A DNA stretch of 7,559 nucleotides from Clostridiales bacterium (GTDB taxonomy: Bacteria; Bacillota; Clostridia; Oscillospirales; Oscillospiraceae), in contig JAQXNP010000138.1 of NCBI GenBank assembly GCA_029098065.1, forward strand, positions 1-7,559. The letters are read 5' to 3'. Under the pieces are notes generated by a model that had not been told where the DNA came from, did not search any database, and saw only the letters and a program-made list of their open reading frames with translations. Shown here one piece after another: positions 1-6,815 of the stretch. The translations under genes and the position numbers were made by a program. Numbering within the stretch: the stretch's first letter is position 1; every line of letters starts with the position of its first letter.

Positions 1-81
1 ATCGGCATCGAGAAGTATTCCGATATCAAGGTGGGGGATACCATCGAGGCCTTTGAGATGCGTCAGATCGAAGTACAGTAA
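1..81 (+). CDS. infB: translation initiation factor IF-2, C-terminal end (partial)
   Basis: Only the last 26 residues and a TAA stop are in the window; the gene starts beyond the left edge. IF-2 is the cytoplasmic GTPase that brings initiator fMet-tRNA to the 30S subunit and promotes subunit joining. The visible tail contains IGIEKYSDIKVGDTIEAFE, which matches the extreme C-terminal beta-barrel of IF-2, where a 'GD.IE.FE' signature closes the protein. The identification is supported by rbfA and truB downstream, the usual order in Firmicutes. The catalytic GTPase domain cannot be inspected here. A strong terminator begins 6 nt after the stop. Confidence 0.9.
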   Translation: MGIEKYSDIKVGDTIEAFEMRQIEVQ

Positions 82-87
82 AAGCTG

Positions 88-119
88 GGGGCGGGCGTAT
101 TCGCCCGCCCCTTTTTGTT
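88..119 (+). terminator. intrinsic terminator after infB
   Basis: A 10-bp GC-only stem (GGGGCGGGCG at 88-97 pairing with CGCCCGCCCC at 102-111) with a TATT loop is followed directly by TTTTTGTTT. This is a textbook rho-independent terminator. It is unexpected because infB and rbfA are normally co-transcribed in Firmicutes. Confidence 0.9.
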
Positions 120-144
120 TGCCCCAGTGCCGGACTCCGGCGCC

Positions 145-219
145 GCCCGCCGGAAAACGCCTGTGCGAAGGTACGGCCCTCCGGGAGCCGGAACCGCGCC
201 ACCCGGCGCCCGCCGGAAA
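145..219. repeat. 12-bp direct repeat pair in the infB-rbfA gap
   Basis: The 12-mer GCCCGCCGGAAA occurs exactly at 145-156 and again at 208-219, 63 bp apart. Both copies lie in DNA dense in CCGG and GGCGCC motifs. This may be a fragment of a dispersed intergenic repeat family, or chance in GC-rich DNA. A single window cannot tell. Confidence 0.3.
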
Positions 220-353
220 GAGAAGTTCCAAAAACCGGCCGGGAGAGCCTGCCGGAGCCATCCGTCAAGAGACTTCCCCCCGGCAGACCGGTTTGATCCG
301 AATGGGTCCACACCCCCTGGAATTCCCCAGACGGCCCGCCGTTTTAACAGATT

Positions 354-382
354 CCGCCCCCATGGGCGGCCTTTCAAAGGAG
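354..382 (+). promoter_or_regulatory. small hairpin next to the rbfA ribosome-binding site
   Basis: CCGCCC (354-359) and GGGCGG (364-369) form a 6-bp GC stem with a CCAT loop. It ends 6 nt before the AAAGGAG Shine-Dalgarno (376-382), which lies 9 nt before the rbfA ATG. The stem is not followed by a T-run, so it is not a terminator. It may affect ribosome access or mRNA stability, but this is weak inference from a short stem. Confidence 0.35.
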
Positions 383-391
383 AACAATCAT

Positions 392-730
392 ATGCCATCC
401 AACCGCATTGGACGTATCAATGAAGAGATCCAGCGCATCCTGTCCGACCTGATCCGCACCGTCAAGGATCCCCGGGTCCACGGGCTTATCTCCATCACCG
501 CCGTGGAAACCACCCCCGATCTCAAATACGCCAAGGTCTTTGTCAGCGTGCTGGACAAGAGCGATATCAATCAGGTCCTCAAGGGGCTCAAGTCGGCCTC
601 CGGCTATCTGCGCCGGGAACTGGGAAAGGAACTCTCCCTCCGGGCCACCCCGGAACCCACCTTCTGCCGGGATGACTCCATCGACAAGGGCGCCCACATT
701 CTGGAGATCCTGGAGAAACTGGACAAGTAA
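392..730 (+). CDS. rbfA: 30S ribosome-binding factor RbfA
   Basis: RbfA is a small KH-type RNA-binding protein that binds the immature 30S subunit near the 5' end of 16S rRNA (helix 1 region) and aids late maturation and cold adaptation. The protein is 112 residues, within the usual short range of the family. It starts MPSNRIGRINEEIQRILSD and carries the hallmark stretch KDPRVHGLISITAVE followed by DLKYAKVFVSVL, then the C-terminal RIGKE-like helix region (YLRRELGKELSLR) and the TPEPTFCRDDS strand. The ATG at 392 is chosen because AAAGGAG lies 9 nt upstream and because the family starts a few residues before 'NRI..I'. An open frame continues upstream, but it is the GC-rich gap. The stop codon overlaps the ribosome-binding site of the next gene, so translation is probably coupled. 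Confidence 0.95.
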   Translation: MPSNRIGRINEEIQRILSDLIRTVKDPRVHGLISITAVETTPDLKYAKVFVSVLDKSDINQVLKGLKSASGYLRRELGKELSLRATPEPTFCRDDSIDKGAHILEILEKLDK

Positions 731-742
731 GGAGATTCCGCC

Positions 743-1699
743 ATGGCCGTTATCACAGTTGCCGAAGCCGCCCGCTGGCTCAAGGAGCGGGACGTTTTTC
801 TCATTCTCACCCACAAGCGCCCCGACGGCGACACCCTGGGCTGTGCCGCCGCCCTGTGCCTTGCCCTGCGGAAGCTGGGCAAGACCGCCTGGCTCCTCCC
901 CAACGAGGAGGCCACCTCCCTCTTCGCCCCCTATCTGGAGGGCGTTCTGGCCCCGGCGGATTTCACTCCCGCCCATATCGTCTCAGTGGATATCGCCAGC
1001 GAGGGACTCTTCCCCGACAGAGCCCTTCCCTACAAGGGAAAGGTAGAGCTGGCCATTGACCACCACCCCTCCAACGAGGGCTTCGCCGCCCTCAACTGCG
1101 TGGAGGCGGACAAGGCCGCCTGCGGCGAGATCCTCTACACCCTCATCACCCAGTGGTTCCCCGTCACCGCCGAGGTGGCGCTGCCCCTCTATGTGGCCCT
1201 GTCCACCGACACCGGCTGTTTCGTCTACTCCAACACCTCTCCCAACACCCACCGGGTGGCGGCGGAGCTGATGGACACCGGCATTGACGCCGCCTGGGTC
1301 AACAAGCGCCACTTCCGCACCAAGAGCTACACCCGGCTCCGGGTGGAGGCCCGCATCATGGAAACGCTGGAGCTCCGGGATGAGGGGCAGACCGCTCTGG
1401 CCGCCATCACGCTGGCCGACATGGCGGAGTTCCGCGCCACAGAGGAGGACGTGGAGGATATTGCCGCCTTCGTGGGTCAGCTGGAGGGAGTCCACACCGC
1501 CGTCACCATCCGGGAGCTGAAGCCCGGCGAGTGCAAGCTGTCGGTGCGGACCATGGCCGATCTCGACGCCTCCAAGGTCTGCGCCCTGCTGGGAGGCGGC
1601 GGCCACGCCGCGGCCTCCGGCTGTACGGTCATGGGCAGCGTGGCAGATGCCAAAACTGCCATCATGGCCGCCATCCGGATGGTGCGGAGCGAGGGCTGA
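743..1699 (+). CDS. nrnA: DHH/DHHA1 phosphoesterase, NrnA-type oligoribonuclease / pAp phosphatase
   Basis: This is a cytoplasmic Mn-dependent phosphoesterase of 318 residues. NrnA-family proteins degrade nanoRNAs of two to five nucleotides to mononucleotides, and many also dephosphorylate 3'-phosphoadenosine 5'-phosphate. All metal-binding motifs are visible: H24 with RPDGDTLG (D28, D30), D83 in SVDIAS, the signature IDHHPSN (D106, H107, H108), and D156 in STDTG. The C-terminal DHHA1 domain has the glycine-rich GGGGHAAASG loop (residues 284-293). Length and domain order fit NrnA rather than the much longer RecJ. The AAGGAG ribosome-binding site (729-734) overlaps the rbfA stop. This position between rbfA and truB is common in Clostridia. 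The preference for nanoRNA, pAp or a cyclic-dinucleotide product such as pApA cannot be read from sequence alone. Confidence 0.92.
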   Translation: MAVITVAEAARWLKERDVFLILTHKRPDGDTLGCAAALCLALRKLGKTAWLLPNEEATSLFAPYLEGVLAPADFTPAHIVSVDIASEGLFPDRALPYKGKVELAIDHHPSNEGFAALNCVEADKAACGEILYTLITQWFPVTAEVALPLYVALSTDTGCFVYSNTSPNTHRVAAELMDTGIDAAWVNKRHFRTKSYTRLRVEARIMETLELRDEGQTALAAITLADMAEFRATEEDVEDIAAFVGQLEGVHTAVTIRELKPGECKLSVRTMADLDASKVCALLGGGGHAAASGCTVMGSVADAKTAIMAAIRMVRSEG

Positions 1700-1732
1700 G
1701 CGCCCCTATTTCAGGAAACGCGAGGTAACGTT

Positions 1733-2605
1733 ATGCCAAGCGGAATCATTGTCATCCACAAGCCTCCGGACTGGACCAGCATGGACGTGTGCGCCAAACT
1801 CCGGGGCGTCTTTCACGAAAAGCGGGTGGGCCACGCCGGGACGCTGGACCCCATGGCCACCGGCGTTCTGCCCGTCTTTGTGGGCCGGGCCACCCGGGCG
1901 GTCCAGTTTGCCGAGACCGGGGAAAAGGAATATCTCGCCGGACTGCGGCTGGGCCTGGTCACCAACACCCAGGACACCTCCGGCCAGGTGCTGGAGACCC
2001 ATCCGGCCATCCCCGCCCGCCCGGCGGTGGAGGCGGCGCTGGCCTCTTTCCGGGGAGAGATCCAGCAGGTGCCTCCCATGTACTCCGCCGTCAAAATCGG
2101 CGGGAAGAAGCTCTACGAACTGGCCCGGAAGGGTCAGGAGGTGGAGCGGAAACCCCGGGCCGTCACCATCTACGCTCTGGATCTGCTGGACGAGCTGTCA
2201 TCCGACGGGGATCTCCTCCTCCGGGTCCGCTGCTCCAAGGGCACCTATATCCGCACCCTCTGTCATGACATCGGACAGGCCCTGGGCTGCGGCGGATGCA
2301 TGTCCTCTCTTGTCCGGACGGAGGCCTGCGGCTTCTCGCTGGCCGACGCGATTCCCCTGTCCGATGTCGTGGCCGCCGGCGATCCCGTCTCCCTCCTCCG
2401 GCCCGTGGATCAGCTCTTCCGGGATCTCCCGGAGGTGGTCCTCCCCCCGGAGCAGGAAAAGAAGTTCCGCAACGGCATGGCCCTTCGGCTGTCCGGTCTC
2501 CCCAACGGGTCGTGCCGGGTCTACGGGCAAAACCATGTCTTTCTGGCCCTGGGCCGGGCGGAACGGGGAAAACTTGCCGCTATCAAAAACTTTTTCGAGG
2601 TGTGA
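1733..2605 (+). CDS. truB: tRNA pseudouridine(55) synthase TruB
   Basis: TruB converts U55 in the T-loop of nearly all tRNAs to pseudouridine and also acts as a tRNA-folding chaperone. The protein is 290 residues, close to the family's usual 290-310. It opens with the substrate-loop motif IVIHKPPDWTSMDV and has the catalytic motif GHAGTLDPMATGVLPV, with the nucleophile D39. It continues with KEYLAGLRLG, the VPPMYSAVKIGGKKLYELAR segment (113-132) and CSKGTYIRTLCHDIG (167-181), all diagnostic of TruB. A degenerate C-terminal region after residue 235 may be the small PUA-like tail. GAGGT at 1722-1726 is the ribosome-binding site, 6 nt before the ATG. It sits 33 nt after nrnA, and ribF follows after only 3 nt. 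Confidence 0.96.
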   Translation: MPSGIIVIHKPPDWTSMDVCAKLRGVFHEKRVGHAGTLDPMATGVLPVFVGRATRAVQFAETGEKEYLAGLRLGLVTNTQDTSGQVLETHPAIPARPAVEAALASFRGEIQQVPPMYSAVKIGGKKLYELARKGQEVERKPRAVTIYALDLLDELSSDGDLLLRVRCSKGTYIRTLCHDIGQALGCGGCMSSLVRTEACGFSLADAIPLSDVVAAGDPVSLLRPVDQLFRDLPEVVLPPEQEKKFRNGMALRLSGLPNGSCRVYGQNHVFLALGRAERGKLAAIKNFFEV

Positions 2606-2611
2606 ACATTG
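2597..2611 (+). promoter_or_regulatory. ribF ribosome-binding site and TTG start inside the truB end
   Basis: The Shine-Dalgarno GAGGTG (2597-2602) is formed by the last two truB codons (Glu-Val). The truB TGA (2603-2605) and ACA follow, then the TTG start at 2609. The TGA is in frame with ribF, so no start further upstream is possible. The layout suggests termination-reinitiation coupling of truB and ribF. Confidence 0.7.
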
Positions 2612-3517
2612 AATCCTACGGAACGCAAATTGGTCATTGCCCTGGGCTTCTTTGACGGGGTCCATACCGGTCACGGGGCCCTGCTCTCCCTGTGCAGGCA
2701 ACGGGCGGAGGAGCTGGGCGCCGTCCCCGCCGCTTTTACTTTTGACGTTCATCCCTCCTCCCTTATTCTGGGTTCTCCCGTCCCCCTGCTGTCCACTCCC
2801 TCGGAGCGGGCCGATCTGATGCGCCGGTATTACGGCATCCAGGACGTGATTGTGGCCCACTACGACCAGCGGATGATGAAAACCCCCTGGCGGGATTTTG
2901 TCACGGAATTTCTCGTCCGTGACAACGGGGCCGTCCACCTGGTGGCAGGCCACGACTTTCACTTCGGCTACAAGGGAGAGGGCAACCCCCAGCGGCTCCA
3001 GGCGCTGTGCGCCGAGCTGGGGATCGGCTGTGACATCGTACCCAAGGTGGAGCGGGACGGCATTACCGTTTCCTCCACCTATATCCGGAACCTGGTGGCC
3101 CAGGGGGAAATGGCCCAGGCGGTCCGCTTCCTCGGGCACCCCTACACGCTTACCGACACCGTCCGCCACGGCAAGAAGCTGGGCTCCTCTCTGGGTTTCC
3201 CCACGGTGAACCTCCGCTTTGCACCCGGCATGCTCATCCCCGCCCACGGAGTCTATGTGACCCGGGTCATTTTTGAAAATGGGGAAAGCCGTCCCGCAGT
3301 GACCAACATAGGCGTCCGTCCTACCCTGGACGACGGAGATGCCATAACAGTAGAGGGTTTCATCCTCCATTTTGAGGGCGACCTCTATGGACAAACCGTC
3401 CGGATGGAGTTTTACGACTACTTGCGTCCGGAGCGAAAATTTGATACACTAGAGGAATTGAGGGCGGAAGTGATGAAAAACGCCCGGCAGACCGACGAAT
3501 ATTTTACCCACACCTAA
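2609..3517 (+). CDS. ribF: bifunctional riboflavin kinase / FAD synthetase
   Basis: RibF phosphorylates riboflavin to FMN and then adenylylates FMN to FAD, in the cytoplasm. The protein is 302 residues with the standard two domains. The N-terminal nucleotidyltransferase domain has GFFDGVHTGH (13-22, with the HxGH catalytic motif), the flavin-binding GHDFHFG (114-120) and VSSTYIR (154-160). The C-terminal kinase domain has GKKLGSSLGFPTVNL (188-202) with the PTxN Mg/ATP motif, NIGVRPTL, the likely catalytic Glu249 in ITVEGFILHFEGDLYG, and ERKFDTLEEL. The start is TTG at 2609, and an in-frame TGA two codons upstream rules out an earlier start. Beta-strand 1 therefore begins only 7-8 residues from the N-terminus, about ten residues shorter than the B. 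subtilis enzyme. It ends the infB-distal cluster. Confidence 0.95.
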   Translation: MNPTERKLVIALGFFDGVHTGHGALLSLCRQRAEELGAVPAAFTFDVHPSSLILGSPVPLLSTPSERADLMRRYYGIQDVIVAHYDQRMMKTPWRDFVTEFLVRDNGAVHLVAGHDFHFGYKGEGNPQRLQALCAELGIGCDIVPKVERDGITVSSTYIRNLVAQGEMAQAVRFLGHPYTLTDTVRHGKKLGSSLGFPTVNLRFAPGMLIPAHGVYVTRVIFENGESRPAVTNIGVRPTLDDGDAITVEGFILHFEGDLYGQTVRMEFYDYLRPERKFDTLEELRAEVMKNARQTDEYFTHT

Positions 3518-3553
3518 GGAAGACCCACGCAGAAAAAGAGGGGGATACCAAGG

Positions 3554-4876
3554 ATGCGATATCAAAAGATCTATCCCGCGTGTCTGTGCTACTGCGCCGC
3601 CCTGCTGATCCTGGCCTTTGTGCTGGACACGCCGGCAAATATCTGGCAGGGGCTTCAGAAGATCGTCCTTCTGGAAGACACGCTCATCACAGACTACATG
3701 GAGCTGGCCGGCCTCGGCGCGACCTTTGTCAACTCCGCCCTGGTCCTGCTGGCCAGTCTGCTCATCCTCCGCCTGGTGGAGGATCCCCTCAACGGCAATA
3801 CCCTGGTGGTGCTGGGCCTGATGGGCGGATTCTCTCTGTTCGGCAAAAATATCTTCAATATGTGGCCTTTCGTGATGGGGGCTTTTCTCTATGCCAGGCT
3901 CCGTCACGAACCCTTTGTCAAATACTCCAATGTGGCCCTGATGTCCACCTGCCTGTCCCCCATCGTCAGCTATGTGTGCTTCTACGGCGGCTGGTTCAAT
4001 TTCTTCCTGGGGATTCTGCTGGGCGTCTGTATCGGTTTCGTTCTGCCTCCCCTGTCGGCCTATACCTTCCGCATCCAAAACGGCATGAACCTCTACAACA
4101 TGGGCTTTGCCTGCGGACTGATGGCCATGATGGTTGTCCCCGTGATGAATTCCATGGGCAAAGCCCCCTCCACCGTCCTCATCTGGTCCACCGAGTACAA
4201 CCTGACTTTGGGCATCTTCATGGCGGTGCTGTGCCTGGTGTTCATTATCGTGGGCTTCTTCTTCTGCGGCCGTCCCCCCTGGGCCTCCTGGGCCGGCTAC
4301 CGGTATCTTCTGAAGGCCACTGGCCGGGCCCCCAATGACTTCCTGCGTACTTACGGCGCCGCCCCCACCCTCATCAACATGGGCGTCAACGGCCTGATCG
4401 CCACCGGCTACATCCTGTTGATCGGCGGACATCTGAATGGTCCCACTCTGGGCGGTATTCTCACCATTATCGGCTTTTCCGCCTACGGCAAGCACTGTCT
4501 GAATATCGTCCCCATCATGCTGGGCGTGGTGCTGGGCGGCGTGACCATGCAGTGGAACCTCACCGATCCGGCCACCCAGATCGCCGGGCTCTTCTGTACG
4601 ACCCTGGCTCCCATCGCCGGCTACTTTGGCTGGCCCTTCGGCATCCTGGCCGGGTTCCTCCACTCCTCGGTGGTTCTCCGGACCGGCGGACCGGTGAGCG
4701 GGCTCAACCTCTATAACAACGGCTTCTCCGGCGGTCTGATCGCCATTGTGCTCTATCCAATCCTCACCGCCGTCGTACGCCGCCGCCGGCCGGTGCTCCA
4801 GGACGAGGATTACTTCGATACTTTCGAACACGACGAACCTATTACGCCCGTGTCCTCTTCCGACTTGAAATCCTGA
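3554..4876 (+). CDS. DUF1576-family multi-pass membrane protein with internal duplication
   Basis: This is an integral membrane protein of 440 residues with about 11-12 hydrophobic segments and a short acidic cytosolic-type tail (after residue 408: RRRR, then Asp/Glu-rich). I recognise it as the DUF1576 family of Firmicutes; its function is unknown to me. Two halves match each other. GFSLFGKNIFNMWP (92-105) pairs with GFSAYGKHCLNIVP (307-320), LNGNTL (79-84) with LNGPTL (294-299), CLSPIVSY (133-140) with TLAPIAGY (350-357), and NGMNLYNMGFACGL (176-189) with SGLNLYNNGFSGGL (382-395). The pattern of two related bundles with conserved Gly, Asn, Lys and Pro suggests a transporter or channel, but this is inference. 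AGAGGGG (3537-3543) is the ribosome-binding site. It lies 36 nt after ribF with no terminator between, so it may be co-transcribed with the translation genes. Confidence 0.88.
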   Translation: MRYQKIYPACLCYCAALLILAFVLDTPANIWQGLQKIVLLEDTLITDYMELAGLGATFVNSALVLLASLLILRLVEDPLNGNTLVVLGLMGGFSLFGKNIFNMWPFVMGAFLYARLRHEPFVKYSNVALMSTCLSPIVSYVCFYGGWFNFFLGILLGVCIGFVLPPLSAYTFRIQNGMNLYNMGFACGLMAMMVVPVMNSMGKAPSTVLIWSTEYNLTLGIFMAVLCLVFIIVGFFFCGRPPWASWAGYRYLLKATGRAPNDFLRTYGAAPTLINMGVNGLIATGYILLIGGHLNGPTLGGILTIIGFSAYGKHCLNIVPIMLGVVLGGVTMQWNLTDPATQIAGLFCTTLAPIAGYFGWPFGILAGFLHSSVVLRTGGPVSGLNLYNNGFSGGLIAIVLYPILTAVVRRRRPVLQDEDYFDTFEHDEPITPVSSSDLKS

Positions 4877-4889
4877 TCCTGACAACATC

Positions 4890-4928
4890 AAAAAGACCTG
4901 GCTTGGAATTTCCAAGCCAGGTCTTTTT
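4890..4928. terminator. bidirectional terminator between DUF1576 gene and asnS
   Basis: The arm AAAAAGACCTGGCTTGGA (4890-4907) is a perfect 18-nt complement of 4911-4928, with a 3-nt loop. The right arm ends in TTTTT, and the A-run at the left arm gives a U-run on the opposite strand. This is the expected shared terminator for two converging transcripts: the + strand membrane gene ending 14 nt earlier, and asnS on the - strand ending 101 nt away. Confidence 0.93.
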
Positions 4929-4960
4929 CGATTCTGCCGTGATTGCCAAACATCCGCGCC

Positions 4961-5004
4961 GCCCCATCTGCGATGGGGCCCGGCGTACTGCCCGGACAGG
5001 CAGT
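4961..5004 (-). other. two hairpins in the asnS 3' untranslated region
   Basis: GCCCCATC (4961-4968) pairs with GATGGGGC (4972-4979), and ACTGCC (4987-4992) pairs with GGCAGT (4999-5004). Neither is followed by a T-run on either strand, so they are not terminators. They lie between the asnS stop and the shared terminator and may protect the 3' end of the transcript. I see no coding sequence in this 100-bp stretch. Confidence 0.4.
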
Positions 5005-5029
5005 CCCTTCAATGCAGCGCGGTGCCGTC

Positions 5030-6424
<1,395 letters not shown>

Positions 6425-6449
6425 GTTGGGTAACTCCCTCTCTACATCG

Positions 6450-6478
6450 TTGTACGCGTGGAAAGACACTCTTATTAT
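6450..6478 (+). promoter_or_regulatory. possible divergent + strand promoter overlapping the asnS promoter
   Basis: TTGTAC (6450-6455), a 17-nt spacer and TATTAT (6473-6478) form a weak sigma-A-like pair on the + strand. Its -10 sits on the same A/T-rich block as the asnS -10 (tattata/tataata symmetry). The -35 matches consensus at only three positions. If used, the transcript would start near 6485 and meet the terminator at 6501-6533, yielding an RNA of about 50 nt. Confidence 0.3.
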
Positions 6479-6502
6479 AAGGACTTCCCACTGGATTTAC
6501 AA
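6474..6502 (-). promoter_or_regulatory. sigma-A promoter of asnS
   Basis: Read on the - strand, TTGTAA (6502-6497) is followed by exactly 17 nt and then a perfect TATAAT (6479-6474). The expected transcription start is near 6467, giving a leader of about 43 nt that contains the GAGGGAG ribosome-binding site. The leader is too short for a T-box riboswitch, so charging-dependent control of the usual Firmicutes kind is not seen. Confidence 0.8.
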
Positions 6503-6533
6503 GGACGGCTGATGGTTCAGCCGTCCTTTTTTT
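6501..6533 (+). terminator. + strand intrinsic terminator behind the asnS promoter
   Basis: AAGGACGGCTGA (6501-6512) pairs perfectly with TCAGCCGTCCTT (6517-6528) around a TGGT loop. The T-run at 6527-6533 lies on the + strand. On the - strand the stem is followed by GTAAATCC, a poor tail, so the polarity suits + strand transcription although both flanking genes are on the - strand. The hairpin overlaps the asnS -35 by two bases. Confidence 0.8.
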
Positions 6534-6580
6534 CGTATTTTTTCAAAAGATACGCCATGGTTCCGTCCACAAGCCGGCAT

Positions 6581-6808
6581 TCACCGGTCTTTTCCGCCCC
6601 GGCCGGCCAGGAACGAGGCGGCGAGCAGCCCCGCCATGATCAGAACATACAAAACGTAGAACACCCGCCACACCTCCGCGCCGATGGCGATCCCACCCAG
6701 GTAAAACGTGCTCCCCAGGGTGGGACAGGACAGGGCGCAGAACACAAAGACCGCGGCGATCCCCAGCATGACCAGGCTGATCCCCCGCAGGACACGCCTT
6801 TTCTTCAT
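6581..6808 (-). CDS. small two-helix membrane protein, unknown function
   Basis: This gene encodes 75 residues with a basic start (MKKRRVLRG) and two hydrophobic segments, about residues 9-27 and 46-68, joined by a short loop with PTLGSTFYLGG. It ends in a basic GRGGKDR tail, so both ends are probably cytosolic. I do not recognise a family. The start is set by AGAGGTGAG, 6 nt upstream of this ATG; an in-frame ATG 16 codons earlier would overlap the preceding gene and has no such site. The ribosome-binding site contains the stop codon of the upstream DUF3021-like gene, so the two are translationally coupled and probably work together. No convincing - strand terminator follows it. Confidence 0.65.
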   Translation of the reverse strand: MKKRRVLRGISLVMLGIAAVFVFCALSCPTLGSTFYLGGIAIGAEVWRVFYVLYVLIMAGLLAASFLAGRGGKDR

Positions 6809-6815
6809 GAGAGGC

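Larger units (their letters stand above)
120..391. other. infB-rbfA intergenic gap, GC-rich, no supported gene
   Basis: About 270 bp separate the infB terminator from rbfA. Long reading frames cross it on both strands, but their products are rich in Arg, Pro and Gly, lack a plausible ribosome-binding site, and resemble no family I know. I read them as GC-driven artefacts. I found no convincing sigma-A promoter: there is no TATAAT-like hexamer at a sensible distance from a TTGACA-like one. The stretch holds a short direct repeat (145-156 and 208-219) and a small hairpin beside the rbfA ribosome-binding site. In Bacillus subtilis the small gene ylxP lies at this point, but no YlxP-like sequence is recognisable here. 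Confidence 0.6.

Noticed and set aside
53..391. N-terminal extension of rbfA by 113 codons into the upstream gap
   Set aside because: The extension passes through the infB end and the terminator, is Arg/Pro-rich, and has no ribosome-binding site. The ATG at 392 has AAAGGAG at the right distance and gives the normal RbfA length.
120..391. A ylxP-like gene in the position it has in Bacillus subtilis
   Set aside because: The gap is about the right length for ylxP (about 92 codons), but none of the frames shows a YlxP-like sequence or a proper start.
2198..3394. Long - strand open frame across truB and ribF
   Set aside because: It overlaps two firmly identified genes on the other strand, has no family resemblance, and its codon pattern is a reflection of theirs.
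3449..4915. Long - strand open frame (488 codons) opposite the DUF1576 gene
   Set aside because: The product is rich in His, Gln, Gly and Glu, as expected from the complement of a membrane-protein gene. It crosses the shared terminator and has no plausible ribosome-binding site.
6534..6554. AT-rich imperfect inverted repeat just right of the + strand terminator, as a terminator for the 75-residue gene
   Set aside because: The stem is mainly A-T pairs with a mismatch and almost no loop, so it is unlikely to fold stably or stop transcription.
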